DNA of 64,000 nucleotides from an uncultured Bacteroidales bacterium. Lineage in GTDB: Bacteria > Bacteroidota > Bacteroidia > Bacteroidales > UBA932. The position numbers were made by a program, and so were the translations under genes. The stretch covers positions 119,407 through 183,406 of the forward strand of contig CALUST010000015.1 of assembly GCA_944323505.1 (NCBI GenBank), written 5' to 3'. The notes under the pieces are model-generated. The model searched no databases. It saw only the letters and a list, made by a program, of their open reading frames with translations, and was not told the DNA's origin. Shown here piece after piece: positions 1 through 9,329 of the stretch; positions within the stretch are counted from its first letter, which is position 1, and each line of letters opens with the position of its first letter.

Positions 1-510
1 GCGCTTACAGGCCTGACATGGTCATTCCAATGGTACAGGACCGGATTCTATAAGGTGTTCGGAGCGGAAGCGTCTTCCGGCAGACCGGGACATGCGGCAC
101 CTCGAGAGGCATCAGGTAGTGCTGACACAATGGACATTGGCATCTGGCAGCAAGTCTATGAAAGTCTTGCGGACGGCAATCCTGACTATGCCCGTATTTC
201 TGTCGCAGACGGGACTGCCTCGGTCTCGTTCGACAGGCTTGGCAACCGCCGGGCATCGGACAGGTATACATTTGACAGGACTGACGGGGACATCACGGGA
301 GTACAGTTGTATGCGGATGCCTCCCGCGCGTCCAAGATACGGGGCTGGATATATTCTGTCCACGTCGGGAGCTGGGGCGGCATCGTGACAAGGATTGCCG
401 CCTTCCTGGCGGCCCTCATCGGAGCATCCCTGCCTCTTACGGGATATTGGCTGTGGTTCAGGCGGTTGTATCTTAAGAATCAGACCTGGCGCAGGACGGT
501 ACGGCAATGA
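1..510 (+). CDS. PepSY-associated transmembrane protein, 3' part only
   Basis: The reading frame is open from the first base of the window and ends at TGA 508-510, so only the last 169 residues are seen. The fragment begins in a membrane segment (ALTGLTWSFQWYR), runs through a soluble stretch of about 95 residues, and ends with a long hydrophobic helix (about residues 122-152, LIGASLPLTGYWLWF) and a short basic tail. This layout fits the PepSY-associated TM helix family, inner-membrane proteins often linked to iron-siderophore uptake or membrane reductase activity in Bacteroidetes. That link is family knowledge; nothing visible here fixes the substrate. An in-frame internal ATG is not the true start because the homologous frame extends upstream. 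Confidence 0.75.
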   Translation, partial: ALTGLTWSFQWYRTGFYKVFGAEASSGRPGHAAPREASGSADTMDIGIWQQVYESLADGNPDYARISVADGTASVSFDRLGNRRASDRYTFDRTDGDITGVQLYADASRASKIRGWIYSVHVGSWGGIVTRIAAFLAALIGASLPLTGYWLWFRRLYLKNQTWRRTVRQ

Positions 511-808
511 ATCATTATCATTGACGATGTGCCGCAGTGGATTTTCCCTATTTTTGGGGATTGCCGCACATGTGTTGCCGCCGTATCTTTGCATACGAAG
601 ATTGAGATTTTAGGCCATATAGTTAAAAAGTTTAGATCCTTTTAATTGTTGTAGAAAGATACTTTGAAAATCTCAGGATTTTGAGGATTCTTTCGTCACC
701 GGTGCTGATGTGAATCACCATTGGAATGAATAGTTTTTGGAAAGGGTGCGTCCGGAAAATCTTTTGGGACTGCACCTTTTTTTTATTTAACTTTGAACTT
801 TATCGGGA
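511..808. other. Intergenic stretch, no gene seen
   Basis: About 300 bases separate the PepSY gene from the hemerythrin gene. I see no convincing reading frame. The only structure I can support is the imperfect hairpin followed by a T run near its right end, listed separately. AT-rich segments at 620-680 could hold a promoter but no box matches the full TAnnTTTG pattern. Confidence 0.5.
741..785 (+). terminator. Imperfect hairpin with T run, probable terminator
   Basis: The segment AAAGGGTGCGTCC and the segment GGGACTGCACCTTT can pair with one or two mismatches around a loop of about 12 bases, and are followed by a run of eight or more T. This fits an intrinsic terminator upstream of the hemerythrin gene. 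The stem is imperfect, so confidence is moderate. Confidence 0.45.
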
Positions 809-1558
809 ATGGGACTTTTTCGCGAAAACACAAGACAGATGAACAGGAAAGACAAGGACGCATCCAGGATAGTGCTCTCGCCGTCGATGAAGCTGGCGGA
901 TCTGATAGAGTTGAATTACTCTCTTCTCATAGTGCTCTCCCGCCTCGGGATAGATCTCGGCTTCGGCGAGAATACAGTGGAGGAAGTGTGCCGGGACCGC
1001 AATATTGACATCAATTCATTCCTGCTGATATGCGGGATATACACGTATGATGACTATATAGCCCCGAACGAACTGCTTCGGGACGGCAATCCTCTGGACG
1101 TAGTCAGGTATCTGCACAGTTCCCATGCTTTCTACCTGGAAGATGAACTGAAGAAGCTCGAGACCTCCCTCGAAGACCTGGTGACTCCGTGTGACGTGTC
1201 TCAGAAGAAAGTGATATTCAAGTTCTTCTCTGAATACAAGAAAGAGGTGGAGAACCATTTCGCATACGAGGAGGAGACTGTGTTCCCGTATGTCGCCGCC
1301 ATGATGCAAGGAACGGTCCGCGACGGCTATTCCATAGAGCAGTTCGAGGAGAACCACAGCAACATTGACGAGAAACTCAATGACCTGAAGAACATAGTGA
1401 TGAAATACCTTCCGTCAGTATGTGACACTGTTCTCAGAAACAGCGTGCTGTATCATATCTTCTTCCTTGAGGAGGATCTTGACAAGCACACTCTCATCGA
1501 AAACAATGTTCTTGTGCCGATGGTAAACAGACTGGAAGAAAATGAAAGAAGGAAATAG
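809..1558 (+). CDS. Hemerythrin-domain protein, RIC/YtfE-like
   Basis: 249 residues. An N-terminal DUF542-like segment (about 25-75, LADLIELNYSLLIVLSRLG) precedes a hemerythrin four-helix domain (about 95-245). The histidine and acid ligands of a di-iron site are in the expected order: YLHSSH, ENHFAYEEE, FEENHSNID, YHIFFLEEDLDKHTLIENN. RIC/YtfE proteins repair iron-sulfur clusters after nitric oxide or oxidative damage. Unlike enterobacterial YtfE, the N-terminal segment lacks the Cys-Cys pair (NYSLLIVLSRLG instead), so repair activity cannot be assumed; oxygen or NO sensing is equally possible. It overlaps the following LuxR-type regulator by 17 bases, implying coupled translation and a joint role. 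In-frame ATG codons at 809 and 839 are both possible starts. Confidence 0.85.
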   Translation: MGLFRENTRQMNRKDKDASRIVLSPSMKLADLIELNYSLLIVLSRLGIDLGFGENTVEEVCRDRNIDINSFLLICGIYTYDDYIAPNELLRDGNPLDVVRYLHSSHAFYLEDELKKLETSLEDLVTPCDVSQKKVIFKFFSEYKKEVENHFAYEEETVFPYVAAMMQGTVRDGYSIEQFEENHSNIDEKLNDLKNIVMKYLPSVCDTVLRNSVLYHIFFLEEDLDKHTLIENNVLVPMVNRLEENERRK

Positions 1559-2147
1559 CAAGAAAGTGCTTCTTATTATCCCTTCAAGAATAATGGTCAG
1601 AGGGATTGAGGGTGTCTTCAACGACCTTGGGGAGTTCAGGGTCGAGGGCATCCTTTCCGACATATCCAGGACGAGCGAGACGAGACTGAAAAACATGGAC
1701 GCGGATATCATCATCATTGATCCGATAGTCTTCGATTATGCCACGAGGCCGGTCGGGAGGAGCGTCATCGCCGAATATTCCGATGCGGCCGTGGTTGCCC
1801 TGCAGACCGCAGTCATGGAGGATGACCTGTGGAAACAGTATGACGAGGTGATAAATGTCTATGACTCACCCGCCACAATCATAAAGAAGATGAGGTCAGC
1901 CTTGACTTCAAGACTCGATGTCCCCAAATCCGACAGTCATGAACTTTCCACAAGGGAGAAAGAGATTCTTATATGCGTGGCCAAGGGTATGCTCAACAAG
2001 GAGATAGCGGACCTGTACAATATCTCCATCTACACGGTCATCACGCACAGGAAGAACATCACTCGCAAGACAGGGATAAAGACTGTCGCCGGACTGACTG
2101 TCTATGCCTTGCTGAACAATCTGATAGACTCCAGTGCCGTGGAGTGA
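1542..2147 (+). CDS. LuxR-type DNA-binding regulator with receiver-like N terminus
   Basis: 201 residues. The C terminus (about 133-195) is a clear LuxR/NarL helix-turn-helix: ELSTREKEILICVAKGMLNK, then EIADLYNISIYTVITHRKNI. The N terminus resembles a response-regulator receiver domain (KKVLLIIPSRIMVRGI, then ADIIIIDP with an Asp at the usual phosphorylation position), but no sensor kinase gene is nearby and the rest of the domain is divergent. The start lies inside the hemerythrin gene (17-base overlap), so the two proteins are made together. I infer that the hemerythrin protein senses or relieves redox stress and the regulator adjusts transcription; this is inference from position only. Confidence 0.85.
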   Translation: MKEGNSKKVLLIIPSRIMVRGIEGVFNDLGEFRVEGILSDISRTSETRLKNMDADIIIIDPIVFDYATRPVGRSVIAEYSDAAVVALQTAVMEDDLWKQYDEVINVYDSPATIIKKMRSALTSRLDVPKSDSHELSTREKEILICVAKGMLNKEIADLYNISIYTVITHRKNITRKTGIKTVAGLTVYALLNNLIDSSAVE

Positions 2148-2531
2148 ATGCCAATAAAGCCGGACAATATGGAAATAGAAATCGGAAATACTCTAATCAA
2201 TCTGAGCGGTATAGTCGTCGGACTCGCTACATTCCTCATAATCGGATGCTGCCATCCTATCGTCATCAAGGCGGAATATTATTTCGGGAAAGGGTGCTGG
2301 TGGGCATTCCTCATAGCCGGTGTCCTGTTTACGGTATGGTCTTTTTTCATAGAGAATCTTGTCGGGGCCACGATTACCGGTGTCACGGCTTTCTCATGCT
2401 TCTGGTCCATCCTTGAACTGTTCGAGCAGGAGAAACGTGTGGAGAGGGGCTGGTTCCCGTCAAATCCGAAGAAGTCAGGCAGAAAACGTCAGGCGGCAGA
2501 CACGAAAGACAATGAAGAAAAAGGAAATTGA
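2148..2531 (+). CDS. DUF4491 small membrane protein
   Basis: 127 residues starting at the base after the upstream stop (TGAATG), so translation is probably coupled. Three hydrophobic segments are visible (about 17-40, 48-65, 70-88). The order HPIVIKAEYYFGKGCWWAF, then FSCFWSI(L)ELFEQEKRVERGWFP is the signature of DUF4491, a Bacteroidetes inner-membrane family of unknown function. The C-terminal 20 residues are charged and overlap the queH start in another frame. A second in-frame ATG at 2169 is an alternative start. Confidence 0.85.
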   Translation: MPIKPDNMEIEIGNTLINLSGIVVGLATFLIIGCCHPIVIKAEYYFGKGCWWAFLIAGVLFTVWSFFIENLVGATITGVTAFSCFWSILELFEQEKRVERGWFPSNPKKSGRKRQAADTKDNEEKGN

Positions 2532-3117
2532 ACTTGATGTCCCGGGAGGGGAGAAGACGGTGCTTCTGCACACCTGCTGCGCGCCCTGTTCGTCAGCCAT
2601 CATAGAGTGCCTGATGAACAACGGGGTGAGGCCCGTGATTTTCTATTGCAACCCCAATATCTGGCCTCATGACGAATATCTCATACGCAAGAACGAATGC
2701 AGCCGCTATGCGTCATCCCTCGGGCTGGAGATAGTCGATGCGGACTACGACCATGACTCCTGGCTTGCCTCGGTCAAGGGGCTTGAAGGGGAGCCGGAGA
2801 GAGGCGGACGCTGTCTCCAGTGTTTCCGTCTGCGTCTGCAGAGGACGGCGCAGTATGCCCAAGAGCACGGATTCAGGGTCATCACCACCACGCTTGCCTC
2901 TTCCCGGTGGAAAAGCCTCGACCAGATAAATGAGGCCGGCCGTTATGCGGCCAGCCTCTATCCTGATGTGACCTGGTGGGACCGCAACTGGAGGAAAGGC
3001 GGGCTTCAGGAGCGCAGGCTGCAGATTATCAAGGAATACGGTTTCTACAACCAGCAGTATTGCGGCTGCGAATTCAGCCTCCGCCCTTCTTCCGATGCGG
3101 ATGCCTCAGTCCGCTGA
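2512..3117 (+). CDS. queH: Epoxyqueuosine reductase QueH
   Basis: 201 residues from ATG 2512, which overlaps the DUF4491 gene by 20 bases; a longer frame exists upstream but reads through that gene out of frame and is not homologous. QueH catalyses the last step of queuosine formation in tRNA, reducing epoxyqueuosine, and is unrelated to the cobalamin-dependent QueG. The N terminus carries HTCCAPCSS (Cys22, Cys23, Cys26), a central RCLQCFRLR pair, and a C-terminal YCGCEFS, which together give the cysteines expected for its iron centres. It is the last gene of this rightward run and converges with the beta-galactosidase gene, overlapping its end by 12 bases. Confidence 0.92.
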   Translation: MKKKEIELDVPGGEKTVLLHTCCAPCSSAIIECLMNNGVRPVIFYCNPNIWPHDEYLIRKNECSRYASSLGLEIVDADYDHDSWLASVKGLEGEPERGGRCLQCFRLRLQRTAQYAQEHGFRVITTTLASSRWKSLDQINEAGRYAASLYPDVTWWDRNWRKGGLQERRLQIIKEYGFYNQQYCGCEFSLRPSSDADASVR

Positions 3118-5712
3118 ATCCACGGCTTTTACAGTAAGAGCCAGAGTGCATTTCTTCAGACCCTTTGCTGAAGCCTCCACTATGATTTCACCGGGGTTGC
3201 CGTTGTTCTGCACGATTGCGGTCAACTGTCCTCCGAACAGGTGCATCTGAGGGATGTGGAACGGCTCAAGACAGGTAGGGTCGCCGTTGGCCAAGGCCTT
3301 GAACTTCCCGGCTCCTCTCACAGAGATTCGTACAAGCCTGTCGTCAATCGGGACAGGATTGCCCTCCTTGTCTGTCACGCTCACATTGATGTATGCGAGG
3401 GTCTCCCCGTCGGCAGGCAGGCACATCTTCCCGGATTCCGCTTCATTGATGGTGAGTTTCAATGCGTATGGCTTCCCGGCGGTACGTACAGTCTTCTCAT
3501 CTGCGGCATTGCCGTTCTCGTCGTAGGCGATGACCTTGATTTCCCCCGGTTCATATTCCACATCTTCCCACATCAGCCTGAATCTTCCGGCCAGTTCCAT
3601 CCCTATCTTGTCTTTCTCGTTCCATCCGTATCCCTGTCCGTCATTTCTCGCTTCGGCAAGCAGGTCGGGCATGTATGCGTCTTCCGCGCTTTTCTTTTCT
3701 TTCCGTCCTTGGCTGATGCCGTTCACGAAAAGTTCGGCTGCAGGCCATGATGTGTAGACATAGACCGGGGTCTTCTCTCCCTCGCGTCCGTTCCAGTTCC
3801 AGTGCGGCAGGATGTGCAGAGTAGGTTCTTTGCTGTTCCATACGCTCCGATAGAGCCAGTAGCGGTCTTTCGGGATTGAAGCAAGGTCTATGATTCCGAA
3901 GAGAGACGAATGGTTCGGCCATGCGTCCGTGTCATACGGGCTAGGCTCTCCCAGATAGTCAAATCCGGTCCATACGAATTGCCCGATGCACCATTCGAAA
4001 TCCTCGTCAGCAGCAAGGTCAAGGTCCGGCATGTTGGACCATGAGCAGTATTCCGTGTCGTATGAGGAGGACTGATGGTCATCATGAAGCCTGTCATATC
4101 CGGCAACGGCAGGGAAATGATACACTCCACGCGAACTGACAGTGGAGGCTGTCTCACTCCCGAGTATCAGATTCTGCGGCAGTTTGGAGTAGGCCTCAGG
4201 ATAGCGGGACGGCTTGTAGTTGAACCCTGCCACATCCAGCAGCCCTGCAAAACCGTTGTTCACGACTGCATCGAACTGGTCCATCCCGCACGTGACAGGA
4301 CGTGTCGGGTCTTCCCTGCGGCAGATTTCCAGCAGCCAGGCGGCTGTCCTGTAGCCGTCGTCAGTCCATTGGGTAGGTATCTCATTCCCGATGCTCCACA
4401 TCACTACGGACGGGTTGTTGCGGAAATGCCGCAGCATATTGACCATGTCTTTTTCAGCCCATTCATTGAAGAATCTGTGGTATCCGTTTTCGCATTTCGG
4501 CTCATTCCACTCGTCGAACGGTTCAACCATCACCATGAGCCCCATCTCGTCACAGAGTTCCACAAGTTCTTCTGCAGGCATATTGTGTGAAGTCCGTATG
4601 GCATCACATCCCATGTCCTTCAGCATCTCCAGCTGGTGCCGTATCGCGGATTTGTTGACAGCGGCGCCAAGAGGTCCAAGGTCATGATGCAGACAGACCC
4701 CCTTGAACTTGCGGAGGGTCCCGTTGAGGAAAAAGCCCCGCTCTGCCCTGAGTTCAACGCTCCTGATGCCGAATCTTGTCACATAAGTGTCTGAAGACTG
4801 CATCTCTGACAGGACCTTGCGGACTGTATTGACGTCAGTATTGCCTTGTACGGACGCATCATAATATATTGATGTCTCGGCAGTGTACAGATACGGAGTC
4901 TCCGGTGACCAAAGATGCGGGTTTTCGACAGTGAGATGCTGTTCGGCGGAGATGCCGTGGCTGAGTCTTCTGATGTCGTCCTTGACGGCTCTCTCATTCC
5001 CGTCGGCATCGCGGATGACTGTACGTATCCTGATGATTGCATCATCCGGCACACCGTCAATTTCTGTCAGAAGCCGTATGGAAGCATAATCCTCTCCCAC
5101 ATAAGGGGTGGTGATGTATGTCCCCCAGACAGGAATATGGACGGCAGGGACGGTGAGCAGCCGTACTTTCCTGTAGAGCCCGGCTCCGGGATACCATCTG
5201 GAGGATTGCGGTCTGTTCTCCAGGAGCACTGCAAGAGAGTTCCGTCCCTCATGGAGCACGTCTGTTATGTCGCACCAGAATGAATTGTAGCCGTAAGGCC
5301 AGAAGCAGACCGTGCTGTCATTGACTACTACCCGGGCCTCACTCATTGCCCCGTCAAACAGCAGGATGTTCCGCTGTCCGTCAGAAATCATATCCATCGG
5401 GATGTCCAGAGACCTGCGATAGCATCCTTTGCCCATATAGGGCAAGCCTCCGGAGCGGCCGGTCTTGACAGTCGCCCTGGTTTCCCCGTTCTGGTATATG
5501 GCCACTTCCTGCAGGTCGTTCTCCCTGTCGAACGGACCGTAGATGGCCCAGTCATGAGGAATTGCCACCTGGTTCCATCCGGCTTCGGACTTGTAGTCAT
5601 GTCCTGAACGGAATTCCCAGTCTGTCAGCAATATGCTGCCCCGCTCCTGTGCGTTTCCGGTTGCTGCGGGCAGGGCAGCCATACATATCATCAATGCGTA
5701 TAATAGTCGCAT
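3106..5712 (-). CDS. GH2 beta-galactosidase, DUF4982 type
   Basis: 868 residues from the ATG whose first base is 5712, one base past the GH53 stop; the longer frame upstream would overlap the GH53 gene. An N-terminal signal peptide (MRLLYALMICMAALPAATGNA) sends it to the periplasm. It has a sugar-binding jelly roll, an Ig-like domain, a TIM barrel with the acid/base motif WSIGNE (Glu about 444) and nucleophile motif ILGSETAS (Glu about 520), then a DUF4982 module (about 640-720) and a C-terminal Big-like domain. Next to an endo-galactanase its likely role is removal of galactose from beta-1,4-galacto-oligosaccharides. Other GH2 specificities cannot be excluded from sequence alone. Confidence 0.9.
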   Translation of the reverse strand: MRLLYALMICMAALPAATGNAQERGSILLTDWEFRSGHDYKSEAGWNQVAIPHDWAIYGPFDRENDLQEVAIYQNGETRATVKTGRSGGLPYMGKGCYRRSLDIPMDMISDGQRNILLFDGAMSEARVVVNDSTVCFWPYGYNSFWCDITDVLHEGRNSLAVLLENRPQSSRWYPGAGLYRKVRLLTVPAVHIPVWGTYITTPYVGEDYASIRLLTEIDGVPDDAIIRIRTVIRDADGNERAVKDDIRRLSHGISAEQHLTVENPHLWSPETPYLYTAETSIYYDASVQGNTDVNTVRKVLSEMQSSDTYVTRFGIRSVELRAERGFFLNGTLRKFKGVCLHHDLGPLGAAVNKSAIRHQLEMLKDMGCDAIRTSHNMPAEELVELCDEMGLMVMVEPFDEWNEPKCENGYHRFFNEWAEKDMVNMLRHFRNNPSVVMWSIGNEIPTQWTDDGYRTAAWLLEICRREDPTRPVTCGMDQFDAVVNNGFAGLLDVAGFNYKPSRYPEAYSKLPQNLILGSETASTVSSRGVYHFPAVAGYDRLHDDHQSSSYDTEYCSWSNMPDLDLAADEDFEWCIGQFVWTGFDYLGEPSPYDTDAWPNHSSLFGIIDLASIPKDRYWLYRSVWNSKEPTLHILPHWNWNGREGEKTPVYVYTSWPAAELFVNGISQGRKEKKSAEDAYMPDLLAEARNDGQGYGWNEKDKIGMELAGRFRLMWEDVEYEPGEIKVIAYDENGNAADEKTVRTAGKPYALKLTINEAESGKMCLPADGETLAYINVSVTDKEGNPVPIDDRLVRISVRGAGKFKALANGDPTCLEPFHIPQMHLFGGQLTAIVQNNGNPGEIIVEASAKGLKKCTLALTVKAVDSAD

Positions 5713-5713
5713 A

Positions 5714-6826
5714 TTATCTGTCATTTGCAGCCGCCTCAGTGAAAGCGTCCATTGCATGGGTCGGCCTGCTGTTGTCAAATGCCCCGAGGGTATAGCCGCT
5801 GCCTGCAGGAGATTCCGGCTCCCAATAGAATACTCCCAGACAATGCCCTGTGCCCTTTGAGCCTGAAATCAGGGCGCTCAGCATTTCATACGAGGCATCA
5901 GCCATATTGTATGGCATGCCTGTCTCGACTATCATCACTTCATGGCCGTATTTCTTGTGGAGAGTGCTGATGTTGCTGATGCAGGCATCCACCTCCGGTT
6001 TCCATGCCGGGTCCTCTGTCGAATACGGGTAGAGGGACAGTCCGATGATGTCATATCCGGCCTTATACTGTTCAAGTACATCGAAGACATTCTCGGCGAC
6101 ATAGAGCAAGTGTCCCCTGTCTACATGGACAATCACTTCCGCCTCCGGATATACGGATTTGACGGCATCATATCCCGAATTTATGAATTTTGCGAAATTC
6201 TCCGGGTGAGATGAGAGTTTCCCTCCATGTCCATAGTCTCCTGTCCCCTTATTGTTCTCGTCCACTCCTGTGTGGAACAGCATTCCAGGGGTGACTTCAT
6301 TGCCTACCTGTACCCATTCCACATCCACGTCATTGTCCTTCAGCAGAGTCAGGACCTCAGTCGTGTGGTCTGCGACGGCTTTGGCAAGACCTTCGGCATC
6401 ATACTCGCGCCATGCCTCAGGAATCAGCTGTCTCCCCGGGTCGGCCCATGTGTCGCTGTAGTGGAAATCTATCATTATCCTCATCCCCAGTCTTTTCGCG
6501 CGTAGAGCCTTTACGAGGACATCGCTTTTGTTGCACCATCCGTCTTCCGGATTCACCCAGACTCTCAGACGGATTGAGTTCATCCCTATCTCTTTCATCA
6601 GTGCGGTGCACTCCCGGGCATTCCCGTCAGTATTGTAGAATGTCTCTCCGCCGTTTTCGTATTCAGTCACGCTGCTGATGTCCGCCCCCAGGGCGAATCC
6701 TGCAACCGGCTTTCCGGTGTCGTCTTGATTGGCTGCCGGAGTGTATTCCGGATTCACTTCGCTGCATCCTGCTCCGAGGGCTGCTGCGACAAACATTGAT
6801 ATTATCATAATTGGATTTCTTTTCAT
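5714..6826 (-). CDS. GH53 endo-beta-1,4-galactanase lipoprotein
   Basis: 370 residues. The signal peptide ends in a lipobox (AALGAGC, Cys21), so it is probably anchored in the outer membrane and may face outward. The GH53 fold is clear: GADISSVTEYENGG near the start, then the acid/base motif WVQVGNEVTPG (Glu177) and the nucleophile motif IVETGMPY (Glu301), with VFYWEPES near the end. GH53 enzymes cut internal beta-1,4-galactosyl bonds in arabinogalactan I and pectic galactan. Cutting at the cell surface would feed oligosaccharides to the SusCD pair encoded upstream; the GH2 enzyme next to it would finish the job. This is the gene that names the substrate of the locus. Confidence 0.93.
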   Translation of the reverse strand: MKRNPIMIISMFVAAALGAGCSEVNPEYTPAANQDDTGKPVAGFALGADISSVTEYENGGETFYNTDGNARECTALMKEIGMNSIRLRVWVNPEDGWCNKSDVLVKALRAKRLGMRIMIDFHYSDTWADPGRQLIPEAWREYDAEGLAKAVADHTTEVLTLLKDNDVDVEWVQVGNEVTPGMLFHTGVDENNKGTGDYGHGGKLSSHPENFAKFINSGYDAVKSVYPEAEVIVHVDRGHLLYVAENVFDVLEQYKAGYDIIGLSLYPYSTEDPAWKPEVDACISNISTLHKKYGHEVMIVETGMPYNMADASYEMLSALISGSKGTGHCLGVFYWEPESPAGSGYTLGAFDNSRPTHAMDAFTEAAANDR

Positions 6827-6867
6827 AATACTCGATTTAATATGTCACCATTTCTTGGCTGCTGTAT

Positions 6868-9303
6868 TCAGTCCTGTTTCTGCAGGTTGTATTTCAATGA
6901 GGAGTAGTCCCGCAGGTCGACAGTGACAAGATATTGTCCGGACTCTGTCACGGAGATGGCATTGCTGTCGGTTGCCGTAGCAAGGATGCCGTCCGAGCCT
7001 CCGTATACATGGTTGCCGTTCTGGTCAATCCGGAATGTGAGGCTGTTGCCTGCCGACAGTTCCATTGTCGCCTCCCACATGAGGGTGGTGGTATTGAATG
7101 TCATTGTCGTCTCGTTGCCGTCAGTGACTGCGTGGATGTTGGAGTCAAGCCACTCTCTTGTGAATGTCATAGTGGCAAGGTCGACCTTGAAGAGGTGGAG
7201 TCCCAGGCTTGAGAGCCAGCAGGCTCCGATGCCGTCATTCTTGTCTGCGGCAGACTTTACCAGCAGTATCCCGTCCTCATTATTGCCGTACCTTGTCTCT
7301 GCACCTATCTCTCCTACATTTATCGAGGACCTGCTGTAGTCGCAGAATATATAATTGGTCATGGTCCCCCATGCGTCTCCGGACATGAAGTAGCCGGTAT
7401 ATGTGCCTGACGTCTCTCCCGGAGCCAGTATTGCGGCGTCATGAGTGATGTCCAGAGGCCATCCTGAATCCCATGAGTAGATGACATACAATCTGTCGGG
7501 ATAGACCGGCCCCTCCTCTTCTGTAATATCTTCCACAATGTATGTCATGTCTGTGAGATTCAGTGTGATGCGGTATCTGTGCCCGTTTTCGGTCGTCATT
7601 GACGGAGTGAAATATCCTTCCCCGGCTGCAAGTGTCCCGTCCGACTCACTGTCTGTGTAGCAGAGGGTTTCCCCGTTGACGAGGAATCGTATGCCTCCGT
7701 TCCAGGAGTCAAGTTCTGTTTCCGCGGTCCATGTCCGGGTGCTCCCGTTGAATGTCATACCAATATCTTCTCCTTCTCTGAAGTCCAAGGTGACACCGGT
7801 CACGGCAATGCTGCTCCAACTGCGGTTGTTGAAGTCCACTGTGACGTATGAATATCCGGTGCTGCCGAGGTGTGCTATAGGATACATGTCATCTCCGCTA
7901 TGGAGCCTGTAGTTGGCCTCTTCGCTGTTGTCCACAGGGGCTGAACCGTACAGATGTGTCGCAGACGACGGATTTTCGGCATCTCCTATCTTGAATGAGT
8001 AGTCTTCAACCAGATTGACGAATCCGCAGTACATCCCGTCTGCTGTCTTTCTGAGTGTGGCTGCGGCCTCGGACGGCACTCCCTCCACCAGGTCGTAGAT
8101 GAAGACAGCTTCTGTTGCAGGTATGGCATATCCTTCATCTGCCGGCCATTCCATGGCAATGTCCTGGTCTCCTTCGAGAAGTTCCCATTTCATGTCTGCA
8201 AGATAGAGTATCAGGGTGTATGTCCCTGCCTCTCCGGTTGTGAGACCGGATGCCTCACCTGCCGCACCAACGGTCAGTGTGCCGTCCTGTCCGGCCAGGA
8301 GACTGAATTCTGTCTCTTCAGGATTGGCTTCCCCGGTCTGCCTGTTGTAAAGCGTCCCCCATTCGTCCAGACCGATCTGCACATTGTCTTGTGCCGTGGT
8401 GAATACGGCACGCCATGCTGTGCGTCCCGAGTTGTATTCGAATTCTGCATTATCGTCGTCACCTTCCCCGTACTGGAGCCACATTGAGCGGATTCTCATT
8501 GCGGACCACTCCATGTCTGACCTGCTCATGGTCACGTACCAGCAGGCGTATGATGCAGGGTCTGTGTCGCTCTGTCCCTCAGGGAACCAGCAGTTCCAGT
8601 TGTTGATGTCTGTCGTGGTCTCAAGGGCAAAGACTGTGGCCGCATCGCCGTCATTGAGGCATCCGTATATGGTATTGTCCCCTTCCATGAAGTAGAAGTT
8701 GTACCATGAGTTCGGCACATTCACGAATCCGGCATATTCCCCGTCGGCGGCAGCAGGCAAGGCTGCAACCGGGTTTTCTGAGTCTCCCTTAGGAATGATG
8801 CGTACAGATGACCAGTCCACGAAATACGAAGTCACGGTCAATTCGAGAGTATCTCCATAGATGGAGCCGGTATTCTCTCCCAGGGCCGTCCTTATGCGGA
8901 TATACAGAGGAGAAGGCACGTCAGGTTCATAACCAAGCCTGGAAAGAATGCTGTTGAGCTGGGCGCAGGTCAGCTGCAGGGAATACTGCCCGCTGCTGAT
9001 GCTGATTTCCTGGACTTCCGAGAAGTCCTTGTCTGCAGAGAACTGCACGGCATTGATGACCATGTCGTCTCCGACCTGTGCATCAGGATTGTTGAGAACT
9101 ATGTTGCCTGTCTCGTCCCAGTAGAGTGTCAGGGCAAGGGCTGACGCCTTGTCAAGACTCAGCACGAGATCCCCGTCCGGAGTCATGATTTCAGACCCTT
9201 TTTCCTGGTCAAGAGTCGCGATAAGGGTCTCCCCGTCCTTCATGCAGGAGAATGCGGAGAGAGCCGCGACTGCGAGTATCATATATTTAATTCTGTTCAT
9301 CAT
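6868..9303 (-). CDS. SusE/SusF-like surface glycan-binding lipoprotein
   Basis: 811 residues, with a lipoprotein signal (LSAFSCM, Cys20). The first 160 residues match the SusE N-terminal domain (LVLSLDKASALALTLYWDET). The rest is built from repeated beta-sandwich modules, each ending in a similar strand: TYTLILYLADMKWELLEG, YVTVDFNNRSW, RYRITLNLTDMTYIVED, LHLFKVDLATMTFTREW and QYLVTVDLRDYSSLKYNL. Such modules bind glycan at the cell surface in SusE and SusF. Five copies make it long for the family. Its position directly after susD-like and before GH53 is the usual slot for a surface glycan-binding protein. No enzyme motif is seen. Confidence 0.85.
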   Translation of the reverse strand: MMNRIKYMILAVAALSAFSCMKDGETLIATLDQEKGSEIMTPDGDLVLSLDKASALALTLYWDETGNIVLNNPDAQVGDDMVINAVQFSADKDFSEVQEISISSGQYSLQLTCAQLNSILSRLGYEPDVPSPLYIRIRTALGENTGSIYGDTLELTVTSYFVDWSSVRIIPKGDSENPVAALPAAADGEYAGFVNVPNSWYNFYFMEGDNTIYGCLNDGDAATVFALETTTDINNWNCWFPEGQSDTDPASYACWYVTMSRSDMEWSAMRIRSMWLQYGEGDDDNAEFEYNSGRTAWRAVFTTAQDNVQIGLDEWGTLYNRQTGEANPEETEFSLLAGQDGTLTVGAAGEASGLTTGEAGTYTLILYLADMKWELLEGDQDIAMEWPADEGYAIPATEAVFIYDLVEGVPSEAAATLRKTADGMYCGFVNLVEDYSFKIGDAENPSSATHLYGSAPVDNSEEANYRLHSGDDMYPIAHLGSTGYSYVTVDFNNRSWSSIAVTGVTLDFREGEDIGMTFNGSTRTWTAETELDSWNGGIRFLVNGETLCYTDSESDGTLAAGEGYFTPSMTTENGHRYRITLNLTDMTYIVEDITEEEGPVYPDRLYVIYSWDSGWPLDITHDAAILAPGETSGTYTGYFMSGDAWGTMTNYIFCDYSRSSINVGEIGAETRYGNNEDGILLVKSAADKNDGIGACWLSSLGLHLFKVDLATMTFTREWLDSNIHAVTDGNETTMTFNTTTLMWEATMELSAGNSLTFRIDQNGNHVYGGSDGILATATDSNAISVTESGQYLVTVDLRDYSSLKYNLQKQD

Positions 9304-9329
9304 CTTGTCATTTTTCTGTTGCTTGAATA

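Noticed and set aside
2359-2511. N-terminal extension of QueH
   Set aside because: It reads through DUF4491 in another frame; the conserved protein begins at 2512.
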